From the NCBI GenBank assembly GCA_025363575.1, contig JANYDM010000013.1, forward strand, positions 1-27,878: a DNA stretch of 27,878 nucleotides. The letters are read 5' to 3'. Both the position numbers and the translations under genes were made by a program. Below the pieces are notes generated by a model. The model was not told the DNA's origin, made no database searches, and saw only the letters and a list, made by a program, of their open reading frames with translations. The stretch is from Betaproteobacteria bacterium. Its GTDB lineage: Bacteria; Pseudomonadota; Gammaproteobacteria; Burkholderiales; SG8-41. Shown piece after piece: positions 1-9,036 of the stretch. Position 1 is the stretch's first letter. Each line of letters begins with the position of its first letter.

Positions 1-1105
1 CGATAAAAATTCCGAACCAGATGAGATCGAAGCCGGCTTTCTGGATCATCGGCAGCACCACCGCCGAGGTCAGCACGATCATCGAAATACCGTCGAGCGC
101 GGTGCCCAATATAATGTACAGCACGCACAGCACGCTGATCAGCGCGAACGGACTCAGATTGAACGCGCCCACCCATTCGGCGAGCGCGCGCGGTATGCCG
201 GTGAACGCCATCGTCATGCTCAGGAACGACGCGCCCGCGAGGATGAACATAATCATGCACGACACGCGCGTCGCGCCCATCAGACTGTCGAGAAAATTCC
301 GCCAGTTAAGCGAACCGCTCCACCACGCGATCGCCAGCGAGCCCAGCACGCCATAGGCGGCGCATTCGGTGGCGGTGGCCCAGCCCGCCATCAGCACCCA
401 CACGATAAACAGGATCAGCAGCGAGCACGGGATCAGATTGCCCGACGTTTTTATTTTCTGCATGAACGTGGTTGGCGCGTCCGGCTTCGGCGTCAGTTCC
501 GGATGGCGCCACGCCCACCAGATGATGTAGCCCGAAAACAGCGCCATCAGGATAAAACCGGGTATGAAGCCGGCGAGGAAAATGCGGATGATCGACGCGT
601 CGGCCGCCACCGCATAGACGACCATCGTGATCGACGGCGGAATCAGGATGCCCAGCGTGCCCGCCGTCGCGAGCGCGCCCAGCGCCATTTTCTCGTCGTA
701 GCCGCGCTTCAGAAGCTCGGGCAGCGCGACTTTTGAAATCGTCGCGCAAGTCGCCGCCGACGAGCCCGAAACCGAGCCGAATATGCCGCAGCCGAGTATG
801 GTCGTGTGCATGAGCCGGCCCGGCACTTTGTTGAGCCATGGCGAGAGCCCTTCGAACATTTCCTCGGACAGCTTGGTGCGAAACAGGATCTCGCCCATCC
901 ACACGAACATCGGCAGCGCCGCGAGCGCCCACGAGGCGTTCGAGCCCCAGAAGGACGTGAAGAGATTCTTTCCCGGCGGCGTGCCGGTAAAAAACGCCAT
1001 GCCGATCCAGCCGACGATCGCAAGCGTCATGCCTATCCACACGCCGCCCGCCAACAGCAGCATCATGATGAAGAGCAACAGCCCGGCGATTTCGATGAGT
1101 TCCAC
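1..1105 (-). CDS. dctM: TRAP transporter large permease DctM (partial, C-terminus beyond left edge)
   Basis: This is the large membrane subunit of a tripartite ATP-independent periplasmic (TRAP) transporter, which moves a carboxylate-type solute across the inner membrane using an ion gradient. The reading frame opens with GTG at 1105, preceded by GAGAGG about six bases upstream, and gives about 368 residues before the window ends. The N-terminus (MELIEIAGLLLFIMMLLLAG) is a membrane helix. It is followed by family-typical stretches such as IVGWIGMAFFTGTPPGKNLF, FGSVSGSSAATCATI and GTLGILIPPSITMVVYAVAA. Full-length DctM proteins are about 425-430 residues, so roughly 60 residues are missing at the left edge. 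It lies 15 bases after dctQ and completes a dctP-dctQ-dctM operon. The family call is secure; the substrate cannot be read from this subunit. Confidence 0.93.
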   Translation of the reverse strand, partial: MELIEIAGLLLFIMMLLLAGGVWIGMTLAIVGWIGMAFFTGTPPGKNLFTSFWGSNASWALAALPMFVWMGEILFRTKLSEEMFEGLSPWLNKVPGRLMHTTILGCGIFGSVSGSSAATCATISKVALPELLKRGYDEKMALGALATAGTLGILIPPSITMVVYAVAADASIIRIFLAGFIPGFILMALFSGYIIWWAWRHPELTPKPDAPTTFMQKIKTSGNLIPCSLLILFIVWVLMAGWATATECAAYGVLGSLAIAWWSGSLNWRNFLDSLMGATRVSCMIMFILAGASFLSMTMAFTGIPRALAEWVGAFNLSPFALISVLCVLYIILGTALDGISMIVLTSAVVLPMIQKAGFDLIWFGIFI

Positions 1106-1120
1106 CGCGCGCCTCTCGTT

Positions 1121-1654
1121 CTATACGTCTTCGGTGAAATCGCCGCGCGCGTGGCGCTCTTCGACCGCGATGACATAGCCCGGTTTGCCGCCGCGCGCGA
1201 CGGTGACGAGCTCATCGAGCACTGCCACCAACAGCAGGAACGCGCCGACGACGAACGACAACTGCGGTATCCACATCGGGATCACGATGAGGCCGTTCGC
1301 CATGTCGTGAAATCTCCAGCTGTCGTAAACGAACCGCGCCGCCCAGAACGCAAGAAAACCGACGAATACGACCGCCACGGTGAGAGACAGAATCTCGAAG
1401 CGATGCCGCGCGCGCTCACCGAGCTGCTCGAGCAGCAGGCCGACGCGCACGAAATCGCCGCGGCGGAAGGTGTGCGCCATGGCGAGAAACGACCCCGCGG
1501 CGCAGAACCACGCGACGAGGTCATCTGTGCCGCCGGTGCGCAGGCCGAACTCGCGCATCGCGGTCGAGCCTATCATCACCGCGAAAATCGCGAACACAAA
1601 AAACGCCGCGAGATAGCCCGCGGCGTCATAGAGGAAATCGAGGCTTTTGCGCAT
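1121..1654 (-). CDS. dctQ: TRAP transporter small permease DctQ
   Basis: A 177-residue protein with four hydrophobic segments (about residues 10-32, 47-65, 88-108 and 126-148), the size and topology expected of the small membrane subunit of a TRAP transporter. The stretch AWFCAAGSFLAMAHTFRRGD around residues 48-67 and the helix WIPQLSFVVGAFLLLVAVLD are typical of the DctQ family. The start codon shares one base with the dctP stop (TAATG), a strong sign of translational coupling. DctQ pairs with the DctM subunit encoded immediately downstream to form the membrane complex that accepts solute from DctP. Confidence 0.93.
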   Translation of the reverse strand: MRKSLDFLYDAAGYLAAFFVFAIFAVMIGSTAMREFGLRTGGTDDLVAWFCAAGSFLAMAHTFRRGDFVRVGLLLEQLGERARHRFEILSLTVAVVFVGFLAFWAARFVYDSWRFHDMANGLIVIPMWIPQLSFVVGAFLLLVAVLDELVTVARGGKPGYVIAVEERHARGDFTEDV

Positions 1655-2625
1655 TACATCTTGCGATAAGCGTCGATCACCGCCTGCCCGTCAGGCCCGG
1701 CTTTTTTGAGCCAGTCCTGCAGCATCACGTCGCCGACTTTTTTCATGTCCGAAGTAAGCTGCGCGCTCGGCTTGTGGATCGTCATGCCGTTCTTGGTCAG
1801 CTGCTCGTAGTACCACTGGGATTTTTCCTGCGAGGTTTTCCAGCCGCGCGCTTCGGCGTCCGCCGCCGCCTTGAGCAGGCCGTCCTGCGTCGCCTTGTCG
1901 AGCGCATTGAATGCTTTCTGGTTCACGATCACGGCGTTCTTCGGCAGCCAGGCCTGCGTATCGTAGAAATTCTTGATGTACTCGAAAGTCTTGGTGTCGA
2001 AGCCGGTCGCGCCCGACGTCATCATCGAATCGATCACACCGGTGGCCATCGCCTGCGAAAGTTCGGCAACCTGCACGGTCACCGGCTGTGCGCCCACGAG
2101 CTCGGCTATCCGCGCCGTCGCCGGGCTGTATGCGCGCCATTTGAGCCCCTTCATGTCGGCGCCTGAATTGAGCGGCTTCTTGCTATAGATGCCCTGCGAC
2201 GGCCACGGCACGACGTAGAGGAGCTTGATGTCCTGCGCGGCCAGCATTTTCTCGAGCGCGCCTTTCGACGCCTTGTAGAGCTTCATCGAATCGGCGTAGC
2301 TCGTGGCGAGAAACGGCACACCGTCGATCCCGAAGAGCGCATTTTCATTTTCGAAATTGACGAGCAGGATTTCGCCGGCCTGCGCCTGCTCGCCTTGCAC
2401 CGCGCGCTTGATCTCGGGCGCCTTGAAGAGCGATGCATTGGCATGCACCATGATCTTGAGCTTGCCGCCGGTCGCTTTATCGGCATCGGCCGCGAACTGC
2501 ATCAGATTTTCGGTGTGGAAGTTGGTCGGCCCGTACGCCGACGGCAGATCCCATTTGACTTGCGCCGATGCGGCGCCGGCAACGCACAGCGCAAGTGCTG
2601 CCACTGAAAGCTTCAATCCACGCAT
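1654..2625 (-). CDS. dctP: TRAP transporter periplasmic substrate-binding protein DctP
   Basis: A 323-residue periplasmic receptor. Residues 1-21 (MRGLKLSVAALALCVAGAASA) form a Sec signal peptide cleaved before QVKWDLPSAYG. The ATG at 2625 is chosen over a longer in-frame start because AAAGGGAG sits just upstream and the signal peptide begins there. The DctP fold is indicated by HTENLMQFAADADKATGGKL near the N-terminus and by MKGLKWRAYSPATARIAELV in the middle. The arginine of KWRAYSP corresponds to the conserved carboxylate-binding arginine of the family. It is the first gene of the dctPQM operon and is divergent from the oxoprolinase gene, so the two may respond to related substrates. A carboxylate ligand is likely; its identity is unknown. 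Confidence 0.94.
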   Translation of the reverse strand: MRGLKLSVAALALCVAGAASAQVKWDLPSAYGPTNFHTENLMQFAADADKATGGKLKIMVHANASLFKAPEIKRAVQGEQAQAGEILLVNFENENALFGIDGVPFLATSYADSMKLYKASKGALEKMLAAQDIKLLYVVPWPSQGIYSKKPLNSGADMKGLKWRAYSPATARIAELVGAQPVTVQVAELSQAMATGVIDSMMTSGATGFDTKTFEYIKNFYDTQAWLPKNAVIVNQKAFNALDKATQDGLLKAAADAEARGWKTSQEKSQWYYEQLTKNGMTIHKPSAQLTSDMKKVGDVMLQDWLKKAGPDGQAVIDAYRKM

Positions 2626-2662
2626 TTTTTGTCTCCCTTTGATTCGATTCCAGCCAGCGCAG

Positions 2663-2691
2663 ATGGTGGTCGGGATTAACTCCATTGTCAA
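2663..2691 (-). promoter_or_regulatory. candidate promoter for dctPQM
   Basis: On the minus strand a perfect TTGACA (2686-2691) is followed after 17 bases by CACCAT (2663-2668), a poor -10 match (3 of 6). It lies about 40 bases upstream of the dctP start, inside the 161-base divergent gap between dctP and the oxoprolinase gene. The -35 match makes it worth recording, but the weak -10 suggests either an activator-dependent promoter or coincidence. Confidence 0.3.
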
Positions 2692-2786
2692 CACGACAGC
2701 CACTGCTTGCAGCGCTACAGGCATGCTGCTATGTTGCATCTTTCCCGCCTGACATCCTGTTCCTCACCCGATAGTCCGGAAGTCCC

Positions 2787-5700
2787 TTGGCCGCGCCTGA
2801 AACCTCGCATCACCGCTGGCAATTCTGGATAGACCGCGGCGGCACTTTCACCGACGTCGTCGCGCGCAGGCCCGACGGCAGCCTCGTCACCCACAAGCTC
2901 CTCTCCGAGAACCCCGGCCGCTATCGCGATGCCGCGGTCGCGGGCATTCGCCGCCTGCTCGGCATTGCCGAAGACGGGCGCATACCGGGCGAGCTGATAG
3001 ACGCGGTGAAGATGGGGACTACGGTGGCGACCAATGCGCTGCTCGAGCGCAAGGGCGAGCCGACGGCGCTGTTCATCACGCGCGGCTTCCGCGATGCGTT
3101 GCGCATCGCGTACCAAAACCGGCCGCGCATATTCGATCGCCATATCGTGCTGCCTGAGCTGCTCTATTCGAGCGTGACCGAAGTCGACGAGCGCATCGGC
3201 GCGCGCGGCGAAGTACTGCTCGCACTCAACGAAGAGAAGACGCGCCAGGATCTCGAAGAAGTCTACGCGAACGGATTTCGCTCGGTCGCCATCGTGCTGA
3301 TGCACGGCTACCGTCATCAACAGCACGAGAAGCTCGTCGCCGCCATGGCGCGCGACATCGGCTACACGCACGTCTCGGTGTCGCATGAAGTGAGCCCGCT
3401 GATGAAACTCGTCAGCCGCGGCGATACCACGGTTGTCGACGCGTACCTTTCGCCCATCCTGCGCAGCTACGTGGATACTGTCGCCCGCGAATTGCGCGAT
3501 GTGCGCCTCATGTTCATGCAGTCGAGCGGCGGGCTCACCGATGCGCGGCGATTTCAGGGCAAGGATTCGATACTGTCGGGACCCGCGGGCGGCATCGTCG
3601 GCGCGGTGCGCACATCCGCCGCGGCCGGTTTCAACAAGATCATCGGCTTCGATATGGGCGGGACGTCGACGGACGTGTCGCACTTTGCCGGCATGCAACT
3701 GAGCGACATGGAACGCGCGTTCGAGACGCAGGTCGCGGGTGTGCGCATGCGCGCGCCCATGATGAGCATACATACCGTAGCGGCAGGCGGCGGCTCTATC
3801 CTGCATTTCGACGGCGCGCGCTATCGCGTCGGGCCTGATTCAGCCGGCGCCAATCCCGGTCCGGCAAGCTACCGCAAGAATGGGCCGCTGACCGTCACGG
3901 ACTGCAACGTAATGCTCGGCAAGGTGCAGCCGCAATTTTTCCCGCCGGTATTCGGTGTCGACGGCAACGAGCCGCTCGATGCGGCCATCGTTCGCGAAAA
4001 ATTCGCGCTACTCGCGCGCGAAATCAAGGACAAAACCGGCAATGACCGTACGCCCGAGCAGGTCGCCGAAGGCTATGTCGACATCGCGGTCGGCAACATG
4101 GCTAACGCGATCAAGCAGATTTCCGTGCAGCGCGGCCACGACGTCACCGAATACACGTTGTGCTGCTTCGGCGGGGCGGCGGGTCAGCATGCCTGTCTCG
4201 TCGCCGACGCGCTTGGCATGACGCGCGTTTTTCTGCATCCGCTGGCCGGCGTGCTGTCCGCCTACGGGATGGGGCTTGCCGATATGACTGCGATGCGCGA
4301 GCAAGCCGTCGAAGCCCGGCTCGAAACTGCCAATCTCCCGGCCCTGGAGGATGCGCTCGACAAACTGGCGCACGCTGCCGGGGAAGAACTGCTGAATCAG
4401 GGCGTGCCGCGGGAGCGCACGCGCATAGTCAGGCGCATCCACCTGCGCTACGACGGCACGGATTCCTCGCTGGTTGTTAACTTCGCAGACATCGCCGGCA
4501 TGATCGCGCAATTCGAAACTGCGTACCGCATGCGCTACAGCTTCCTCATGCCCGGGCGCGCTTTGATCGTCGAAGCAGTTTCAGTAGAGGCGATCGGCGA
4601 ATCCGATGCGCCGCTGGTGACGGCTGCGCCGGCAGCGCGCAGCAGCGGAACACCGGCAGTTGCCGCCACAGTCAGCATGCATACCGGCAGCCGCGCCCAT
4701 GCCACGCCGGCGTATCAACGCGCGGCGCTCTTACCGGGGGACAAGGTACGCGGCCCTGCGATCATCGCCGAACAGAACGCAACCACCATAGTCGAGCCCG
4801 GCTGGCAGGCTACCGTAACCGCGCTCGATCATCTCGTGCTCGAACGCGTCGAAGCGCGGCCGGCACGCGTCGCCATTGGCACCAGCGTCGATCCGGTGAT
4901 GCTGGAGATTTTCAACAACCTCTACATGTCTATCGCCGAGCAAATGGGGCTGCGGCTCGCCAACACGGCTTATTCGGTCAATATCAAGGAGCGGCTCGAT
5001 TTTTCCTGCGCGGTGTTCAATCAGGACGGCGAGCTCATAGCCAATGCGCCGCACATGCCGGTGCATCTTGGCTCGATGGGCGAATCGATACGCACGGTAA
5101 TCCGGGAAAATAGCGGCAAGATGCACGCGGGTGACGTCTATGTGCTCAACGCACCGTACAACGGCGGCACCCACCTGCCGGACGTGACGGTCATCACGCC
5201 GGTGTTCGACGACGCAGGGACTCACGTGCTGTTCTACGTCGGGTCGCGCGGCCACCACGCCGATATCGGCGGCATCACGCCCGGGTCGATGCCGCCCGAC
5301 AGCAAGGTGGTCGAGGAAGAAGGCGTGCTGATCGATAACTTCCTGCTGGTCGAGCGCGGCCGCCTGCGCGAGGAGGAAACCATTGCGCTGCTGTCGTCAG
5401 GCCAATATCCGTGCCGCAATGTCGCGCAGAACATGGCCGACCTGCGCGCGATGATCGCGGCCAATGAGAAAGGCGTGCAGGAGCTGCGCCGCATGGTCGC
5501 GCATTTCGGGCTCGAAGTCGTGCACGCGTACATGCGCCACGTGCAGGACAATGCCGAAGAATCGGTGCGGCGCGTGATCGGCGTGCTGAAAGACGGCACG
5601 TTCGAATACGCGATGGATCACGGTGCCGTGATCAAGGTCGCGATCCGCTTCAATCAGCAAAAACGCAGCGCGGTAATCGATTTCACGGGCTCGAGCGCCC

Positions 5701-6476
5701 AGCTCGAAAATAATTTCAACGCGCCATCGGCCGTCTGCATGGCGGCAGTGCTCTACGTATTTCGCTCGCTGGTTGATGACGACATTCCGCTTAACGCAGG
5801 CTGCCTGAAGCCCCTCGAAGTGATCATCCCCGAGCGCTCCATGCTCAATCCGCGCTATCCGGCCGCCGTGGTCGCCGGCAACGTCGAGACTTCGCAATGC
5901 GTCACCGATGCGCTCTATGGCGCGCTCGGGCTAATGGGCGCCTCGCAAGGCACGATGAACAACTTCACGTTCGGCAACGAGCGCTATCAGTATTACGAGA
6001 CGATTTCCGGCGGCTCCGGCGCGGGGGTATTTAACGCCGGCGCGGACGGCGCACTGCGGGGCTTCGACGGCGTTGATGTGGTGCAGACGCATATGACGAA
6101 TTCGCGGTTGACGGATCCGGAGATTCTCGAATGGCGCTTTCCGGTGCTGCTCGAAAGCTTCGCGATCCGCGCGCGCAGCGGCGGCGCCGGCAAATGGCGC
6201 GGCGGCAACGGCGCGGTGCGGCGCGTACGCTTTCTCGAGCCGATGACGGCGGCGATCCTCTCCGGCCATCGCATCGTGCCGCCCTACGGCATGAGCGGCG
6301 GCAAGGCCGGCGCGGTCGGCTACAATTACGTCATCCGCCGCGATGGCATGCGCGTCAATCTCAAAGGCTCTGACAAGATCGACATGCAGGCCGGCGATGT
6401 ATTCGTGATCGAAACGCCGGGCGGCGGTGGCTACGGCGGGAGCGAACCGATTCGACCATCAGCTAAAGATGAGTAG
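2787..6476 (+). CDS. fused hydantoinase A/B family protein, probable 5-oxoprolinase (ATP-hydrolysing)
   Basis: A 1229-residue cytoplasmic enzyme combining the two hydantoinase/oxoprolinase halves in one chain. Residues about 1-690 are the HyuA-like half: [10 protein letters not shown] at 16-25, [14 protein letters not shown] near 75, SGPAGG near 264 and [11 protein letters not shown] near 288 form the actin-like ATP-binding core. Residues about 700-1225 are the HyuB-like half, with [45 protein letters not shown] and a C-terminal ETPGGGGYG. The length and fused order match ATP-dependent 5-oxoprolinases, which open 5-oxoproline to glutamate. Related enzymes act on N-methylhydantoin or as acetone-type carboxylases, so the substrate is not certain. 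The start must be TTG at 2787: an in-frame stop lies 15 bases upstream, no ATG or GTG precedes the first motif, and GGAAG sits four bases before it. Confidence 0.92.
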   Translation: MAAPETSHHRWQFWIDRGGTFTDVVARRPDGSLVTHKLLSENPGRYRDAAVAGIRRLLGIAEDGRIPGELIDAVKMGTTVATNALLERKGEPTALFITRGFRDALRIAYQNRPRIFDRHIVLPELLYSSVTEVDERIGARGEVLLALNEEKTRQDLEEVYANGFRSVAIVLMHGYRHQQHEKLVAAMARDIGYTHVSVSHEVSPLMKLVSRGDTTVVDAYLSPILRSYVDTVARELRDVRLMFMQSSGGLTDARRFQGKDSILSGPAGGIVGAVRTSAAAGFNKIIGFDMGGTSTDVSHFAGMQLSDMERAFETQVAGVRMRAPMMSIHTVAAGGGSILHFDGARYRVGPDSAGANPGPASYRKNGPLTVTDCNVMLGKVQPQFFPPVFGVDGNEPLDAAIVREKFALLAREIKDKTGNDRTPEQVAEGYVDIAVGNMANAIKQISVQRGHDVTEYTLCCFGGAAGQHACLVADALGMTRVFLHPLAGVLSAYGMGLADMTAMREQAVEARLETANLPALEDALDKLAHAAGEELLNQGVPRERTRIVRRIHLRYDGTDSSLVVNFADIAGMIAQFETAYRMRYSFLMPGRALIVEAVSVEAIGESDAPLVTAAPAARSSGTPAVAATVSMHTGSRAHATPAYQRAALLPGDKVRGPAIIAEQNATTIVEPGWQATVTALDHLVLERVEARPARVAIGTSVDPVMLEIFNNLYMSIAEQMGLRLANTAYSVNIKERLDFSCAVFNQDGELIANAPHMPVHLGSMGESIRTVIRENSGKMHAGDVYVLNAPYNGGTHLPDVTVITPVFDDAGTHVLFYVGSRGHHADIGGITPGSMPPDSKVVEEEGVLIDNFLLVERGRLREEETIALLSSGQYPCRNVAQNMADLRAMIAANEKGVQELRRMVAHFGLEVVHAYMRHVQDNAEESVRRVIGVLKDGTFEYAMDHGAVIKVAIRFNQQKRSAVIDFTGSSAQLENNFNAPSAVCMAAVLYVFRSLVDDDIPLNAGCLKPLEVIIPERSMLNPRYPAAVVAGNVETSQCVTDALYGALGLMGASQGTMNNFTFGNERYQYYETISGGSGAGVFNAGADGALRGFDGVDVVQTHMTNSRLTDPEILEWRFPVLLESFAIRARSGGAGKWRGGNGAVRRVRFLEPMTAAILSGHRIVPPYGMSGGKAGAVGYNYVIRRDGMRVNLKGSDKIDMQAGDVFVIETPGGGGYGGSEPIRPSAKDE

Positions 6477-6490
6477 TAACGATAGAAGAG

Positions 6491-6585
6491 AGCCGTTCGC
6501 CCTGAAGTATCGAAGGGCGAAGAGGGACCGCCGTTTAGAGCAACCCCCGGCCATTCATGCTTCGATACCTCAGCACGAACGGCCT
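6491..6585 (+). repeat. REP-like interspersed palindromic element
   Basis: Two imperfect inverted arms, 6491-6515 and 6560-6585, surround a 44-base spacer. The left arm begins AGCCGTTCGCCCTGAAG and the reverse complement of the right arm begins AGGCCGTTCGTGCTGAGG; both end in TATCGAAG. The only differences are one extra base and about three mismatches. The wording (GAACGG, TGAGG-TATCGAAG, CATGAATGG) resembles dispersed intergenic palindromes common in beta- and gammaproteobacterial genomes. It fills nearly all of the gap between the oxoprolinase stop and the following Bug gene. No second copy was noticed in this window. Confidence 0.7.
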
Positions 6586-6601
6586 CCTGTGAGTTTTTGC
6601 A

Positions 6602-7585
6602 ATGACTTCTAAGTTGAACGTTTCACCGGCGCGATCTCTGCTGTGCGTCGCCGCAGTGCTCTGCGCAGTGCCCGCGCACGCCCAGCCCTACCCGTCCAAA
6701 CCGATCCGCATCATCGTGCCGTTCGCGGCCGGCGGCCCCAGCGATTTGTTTGCGCGCGCGGTCAGCCAGTTGCTGACCGAGGCATGGGGCCAGCCCGCGG
6801 TCATCGACAATCGGCCGGGCAATAGCGGCAACGTCGGTGTCGCGGCGGCGGCGCACTCTGCCGCTGACGGCTATACGCTCACTACCGTGTCGCTCGCATT
6901 CGCGGTCGCGCCTGCTCTCGATAACAAGCTCGGCTACGATCCGGTCAAGGACCTCGCGCCGATCTCACTGCTCGCGAGCATCAACAACATTCTGGTCGTG
7001 CATCCGGGCTTGCCGGTGAAGTCGGTGAAAGAGCTCATCGCATTCGCCGCCGCGCGTCCCGGCCAGGTGACGTTCGCATCCGGCGGCGCGGGCGGCGCGC
7101 AGCATTTATCCGGCGAGCTCTTCGCGAGCATGGCGAACGTGAAGATGACGCACATCCCGTACAAGGGCAGCGCGCCGGGGCTCACCGCGCTGATCGGCGG
7201 TGAAACCATGATCGGGTTTACCGACATGGTCATTACGCTGCCGCACGTCAAATCGAACCGGCTGCGCGCGCTCGCGGTCACCGGCGCGCAGCACTCGCGC
7301 CTGATGCCGGAGCTGCCCACCATCGCCGAATCGGGCCTGCCCGGCTATTCGGTTACCGCGTGGTTCGGCCTGCTCGCGCCGGCCGCAACGCCGCGCGAAA
7401 TCATCACGCGCATCAGCGCCGAAGTGCAAAAAGGTTTCAGGACGCCGCAGATGCAGGAGCGCTTTTCTGCGATGGGCGCGGATGCAGTCGGCAACTCACC
7501 CGAGCAGTTCGCCGCGTTCCTCAAAACCGAAATGGCGAAATGGGCCAGGGTTGTCAAGGCAGCGGGCATCCGCAGCGAGCAATGA
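6602..7585 (+). CDS. Bug/TctC-family periplasmic solute receptor (1)
   Basis: A 327-residue receptor of the Bug (tripartite tricarboxylate receptor, TctC-like) family. Residues 1-28 are a Sec signal peptide ending VPAHA before QPYPSKPIR. The mature N-terminus YPSKPIRIIVPFAAGGPSD, then QPAVIDNRPGNSGNVG, the AADGYT loop, THIPYKGSAPGLTALIGG and LRALAVTGA are hallmarks of the family. These proteins bind small carboxylates or neutral organic molecules between two lobes. No TctA/TctB membrane partners are encoded nearby, which is usual for Bug expansions. The Shine-Dalgarno is weak because the repeat element ends only 16 bases before the ATG. It follows the oxoprolinase and precedes a second Bug gene by 32 bases, so cotranscription is likely. 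Confidence 0.93.
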   Translation: MTSKLNVSPARSLLCVAAVLCAVPAHAQPYPSKPIRIIVPFAAGGPSDLFARAVSQLLTEAWGQPAVIDNRPGNSGNVGVAAAAHSAADGYTLTTVSLAFAVAPALDNKLGYDPVKDLAPISLLASINNILVVHPGLPVKSVKELIAFAAARPGQVTFASGGAGGAQHLSGELFASMANVKMTHIPYKGSAPGLTALIGGETMIGFTDMVITLPHVKSNRLRALAVTGAQHSRLMPELPTIAESGLPGYSVTAWFGLLAPAATPREIITRISAEVQKGFRTPQMQERFSAMGADAVGNSPEQFAAFLKTEMAKWARVVKAAGIRSEQ

Positions 7586-7617
7586 AACTCATGCATAACT
7601 TTCAGAGGAAATTTCTC

Positions 7618-8586
7618 ATGCGCAGCATGCTGGCTTTTGCGATGTCCGTTTTGACCATTGGTTTTACTCATGCTGCAGAGACGCCCTACCCCAACAAACC
7701 CATACGCATCATCCTCACCGTGGCGCCGGGCGGCGGCTCGGACATCACGACGCGCACGGTCGGGCAGAAGCTCACTGAAGCGTGGGGACAGCAGGTCATC
7801 GTCGACAATCGCCCGGGCGGCGGCGGCATAGTCGGCATGGAAATCGCAGCGCATGCCAACCCCGACGGCTATACGCTGCTGCTCGGCACGATAGGGCCGG
7901 TCGCGGTCAATCCGAGCCTCTACAGCAAGCTGCCGTACGACCCGGTCAAAGACTACGATCCCGTGGCGCGCGGCGTTTCCGCCTTGAACATGCTGGTCGT
8001 GCATCCGTCGCTGCCGGTGAATTCGGTGCGCGACCTCATCAGCTACGCGAAAGCGAATCCCGGCAAGGTGAACTTCGGCTCGTCGAGCGTCGGTTTCGCT
8101 GATCATCTTGCCGGTGAATTGTTCAACACGCTTGCCGGCGTGAAGATGACGCACGTGCCGTATAAAGGCGGCGCGCCGGCGATGCTGGATCTGCTGGCCG
8201 GCAATATCCAGGTCATCTTCGCGACGGTGTCGACAGCGGTCACCTACGTCAAGGCCAACCGCATCCGCGCGCTGGCAGTGACTTCGGCGAAAAGAGTCGA
8301 TCTGTTTAAGGACCTGCCGACGGTGGCCGAGGCGGGCGTGCCCGGCTATCAGGTGGACAACTGGTACGGGTTCTTCGCGCCGCGCGGCACGCCCAGGCCC
8401 ATCATCGCGAAACTGCACGCGGAGATCAATCGCGAGCTGCTGCTGCCCGATGTCAAAGACCGGCTCGCCGGTCTTGGCATCTTTCCTTTCCTGCTGCCGA
8501 CGCCGGACGCCTTCGGCGACTACGTCAAAGATGAAATCAAGAAGTACGCAAAAGTCGTCAAGGATTCGGGTTCGCGCATCGACTGA
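7618..8586 (+). CDS. Bug/TctC-family periplasmic solute receptor (2)
   Basis: A 322-residue Bug receptor in tandem with the preceding one but clearly diverged from it. The frame is open much further upstream, but the ATG at 7618 is chosen because AGAGGAA lies seven bases before it and the signal peptide MRSMLAFAMSVLTIGFTHA starts there. Family signatures are YPNKPIRIILTVAPGGGSD, QQVIVDNRPGGGGIVG, NPDGYTLLLG, THVPYKGGAPAMLDLLAG and IRALAVTSAK. It has the usual family length. The two adjacent Bug genes after the oxoprolinase could serve lactam or amino-acid-derived substrates, but the ligand is not deducible from sequence. Confidence 0.93.
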   Translation: MRSMLAFAMSVLTIGFTHAAETPYPNKPIRIILTVAPGGGSDITTRTVGQKLTEAWGQQVIVDNRPGGGGIVGMEIAAHANPDGYTLLLGTIGPVAVNPSLYSKLPYDPVKDYDPVARGVSALNMLVVHPSLPVNSVRDLISYAKANPGKVNFGSSSVGFADHLAGELFNTLAGVKMTHVPYKGGAPAMLDLLAGNIQVIFATVSTAVTYVKANRIRALAVTSAKRVDLFKDLPTVAEAGVPGYQVDNWYGFFAPRGTPRPIIAKLHAEINRELLLPDVKDRLAGLGIFPFLLPTPDAFGDYVKDEIKKYAKVVKDSGSRID

Positions 8587-8674
8587 CGCCGGCGGGGCGT
8601 TGCGAGCCCGTGCGTTGTTACTGCGCCGCCTGCGCGATCTGGATCACGGTAACGCGCGCGAAATGGAGTGACTC

Positions 8675-8929
8675 TTACTCCTGAGCCGGCTCGACGCCGT
8701 CCTTTTTTTTCACGTCGGGATCGAGGCCGAGAAAACGCAGTATCCACACCAGCACGAAGCCCGCAACGAGTGGCCACCAGTGCATGAGCACGACCGCGAG
8801 GATGGCCGACAGCGCATAGGTGAGGCCGAGCAGGAACACACCGTAGTGCCGGGTGCGCTTGTAGGTGGCCATGAGCGCCACCGCCATGAAGACGAACGAC
8901 GCGGCGAAAATGTAGATGAGTATTTGCAT
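8675..8929 (-). CDS. small membrane protein, function unknown
   Basis: An 84-residue hydrophobic protein with probably three membrane segments: IYIFAASFVFMAVALMA (about 5-21), VFLLGLTYALSAILAVVLM (about 31-49) and WWPLVAGFVLVWILRFLGL (about 51-69). A short charged tail, DPDVKKKDGVEPAQE, follows. The pattern of hydrophobic runs and positive residues looks like a genuine inner-membrane protein rather than a chance frame, but I do not recognise the family. No good Shine-Dalgarno precedes the ATG. It is divergent from the MFS gene, 107 bases apart, and convergent with the second Bug gene. Confidence 0.6.
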   Translation of the reverse strand: MQILIYIFAASFVFMAVALMATYKRTRHYGVFLLGLTYALSAILAVVLMHWWPLVAGFVLVWILRFLGLDPDVKKKDGVEPAQE

Positions 8930-9002
8930 GGATGCGGAAGAGTAAAAACGCCGATTTTACACCGGCACGCAGTCACCTCTGCATGCGACGCCTGATGACG
9001 GC

Positions 9003-9011
9003 TGTTATCAT
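9003..9011 (+). promoter_or_regulatory. candidate extended -10 promoter for the MFS gene
   Basis: TGTTATCAT at 9003-9011 is an extended -10 (TGn followed by TATCAT, 5 of 6 to consensus) located 26 bases upstream of the proposed TTG start. No convincing -35 lies 17 bases further up, which is acceptable for an extended -10 promoter. Upstream in the same gap, 8942-8960, GTAAAA and TTTTAC form a small inverted repeat. Confidence 0.4.
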
Positions 9012-9036
9012 ACGCAAACAAGAATCGGAGGATGAT

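Noticed and set aside
806..1669. 287-codon open frame on the plus strand
   Set aside because: Antisense to dctQ and dctM, which have coupled starts and clear membrane helices; the translation is a His/Arg/Glu-rich shadow.
2715..3806. 363-codon open frame on the minus strand
   Set aside because: Antisense to the conserved ATP-binding part of the oxoprolinase; no recognisable motif.
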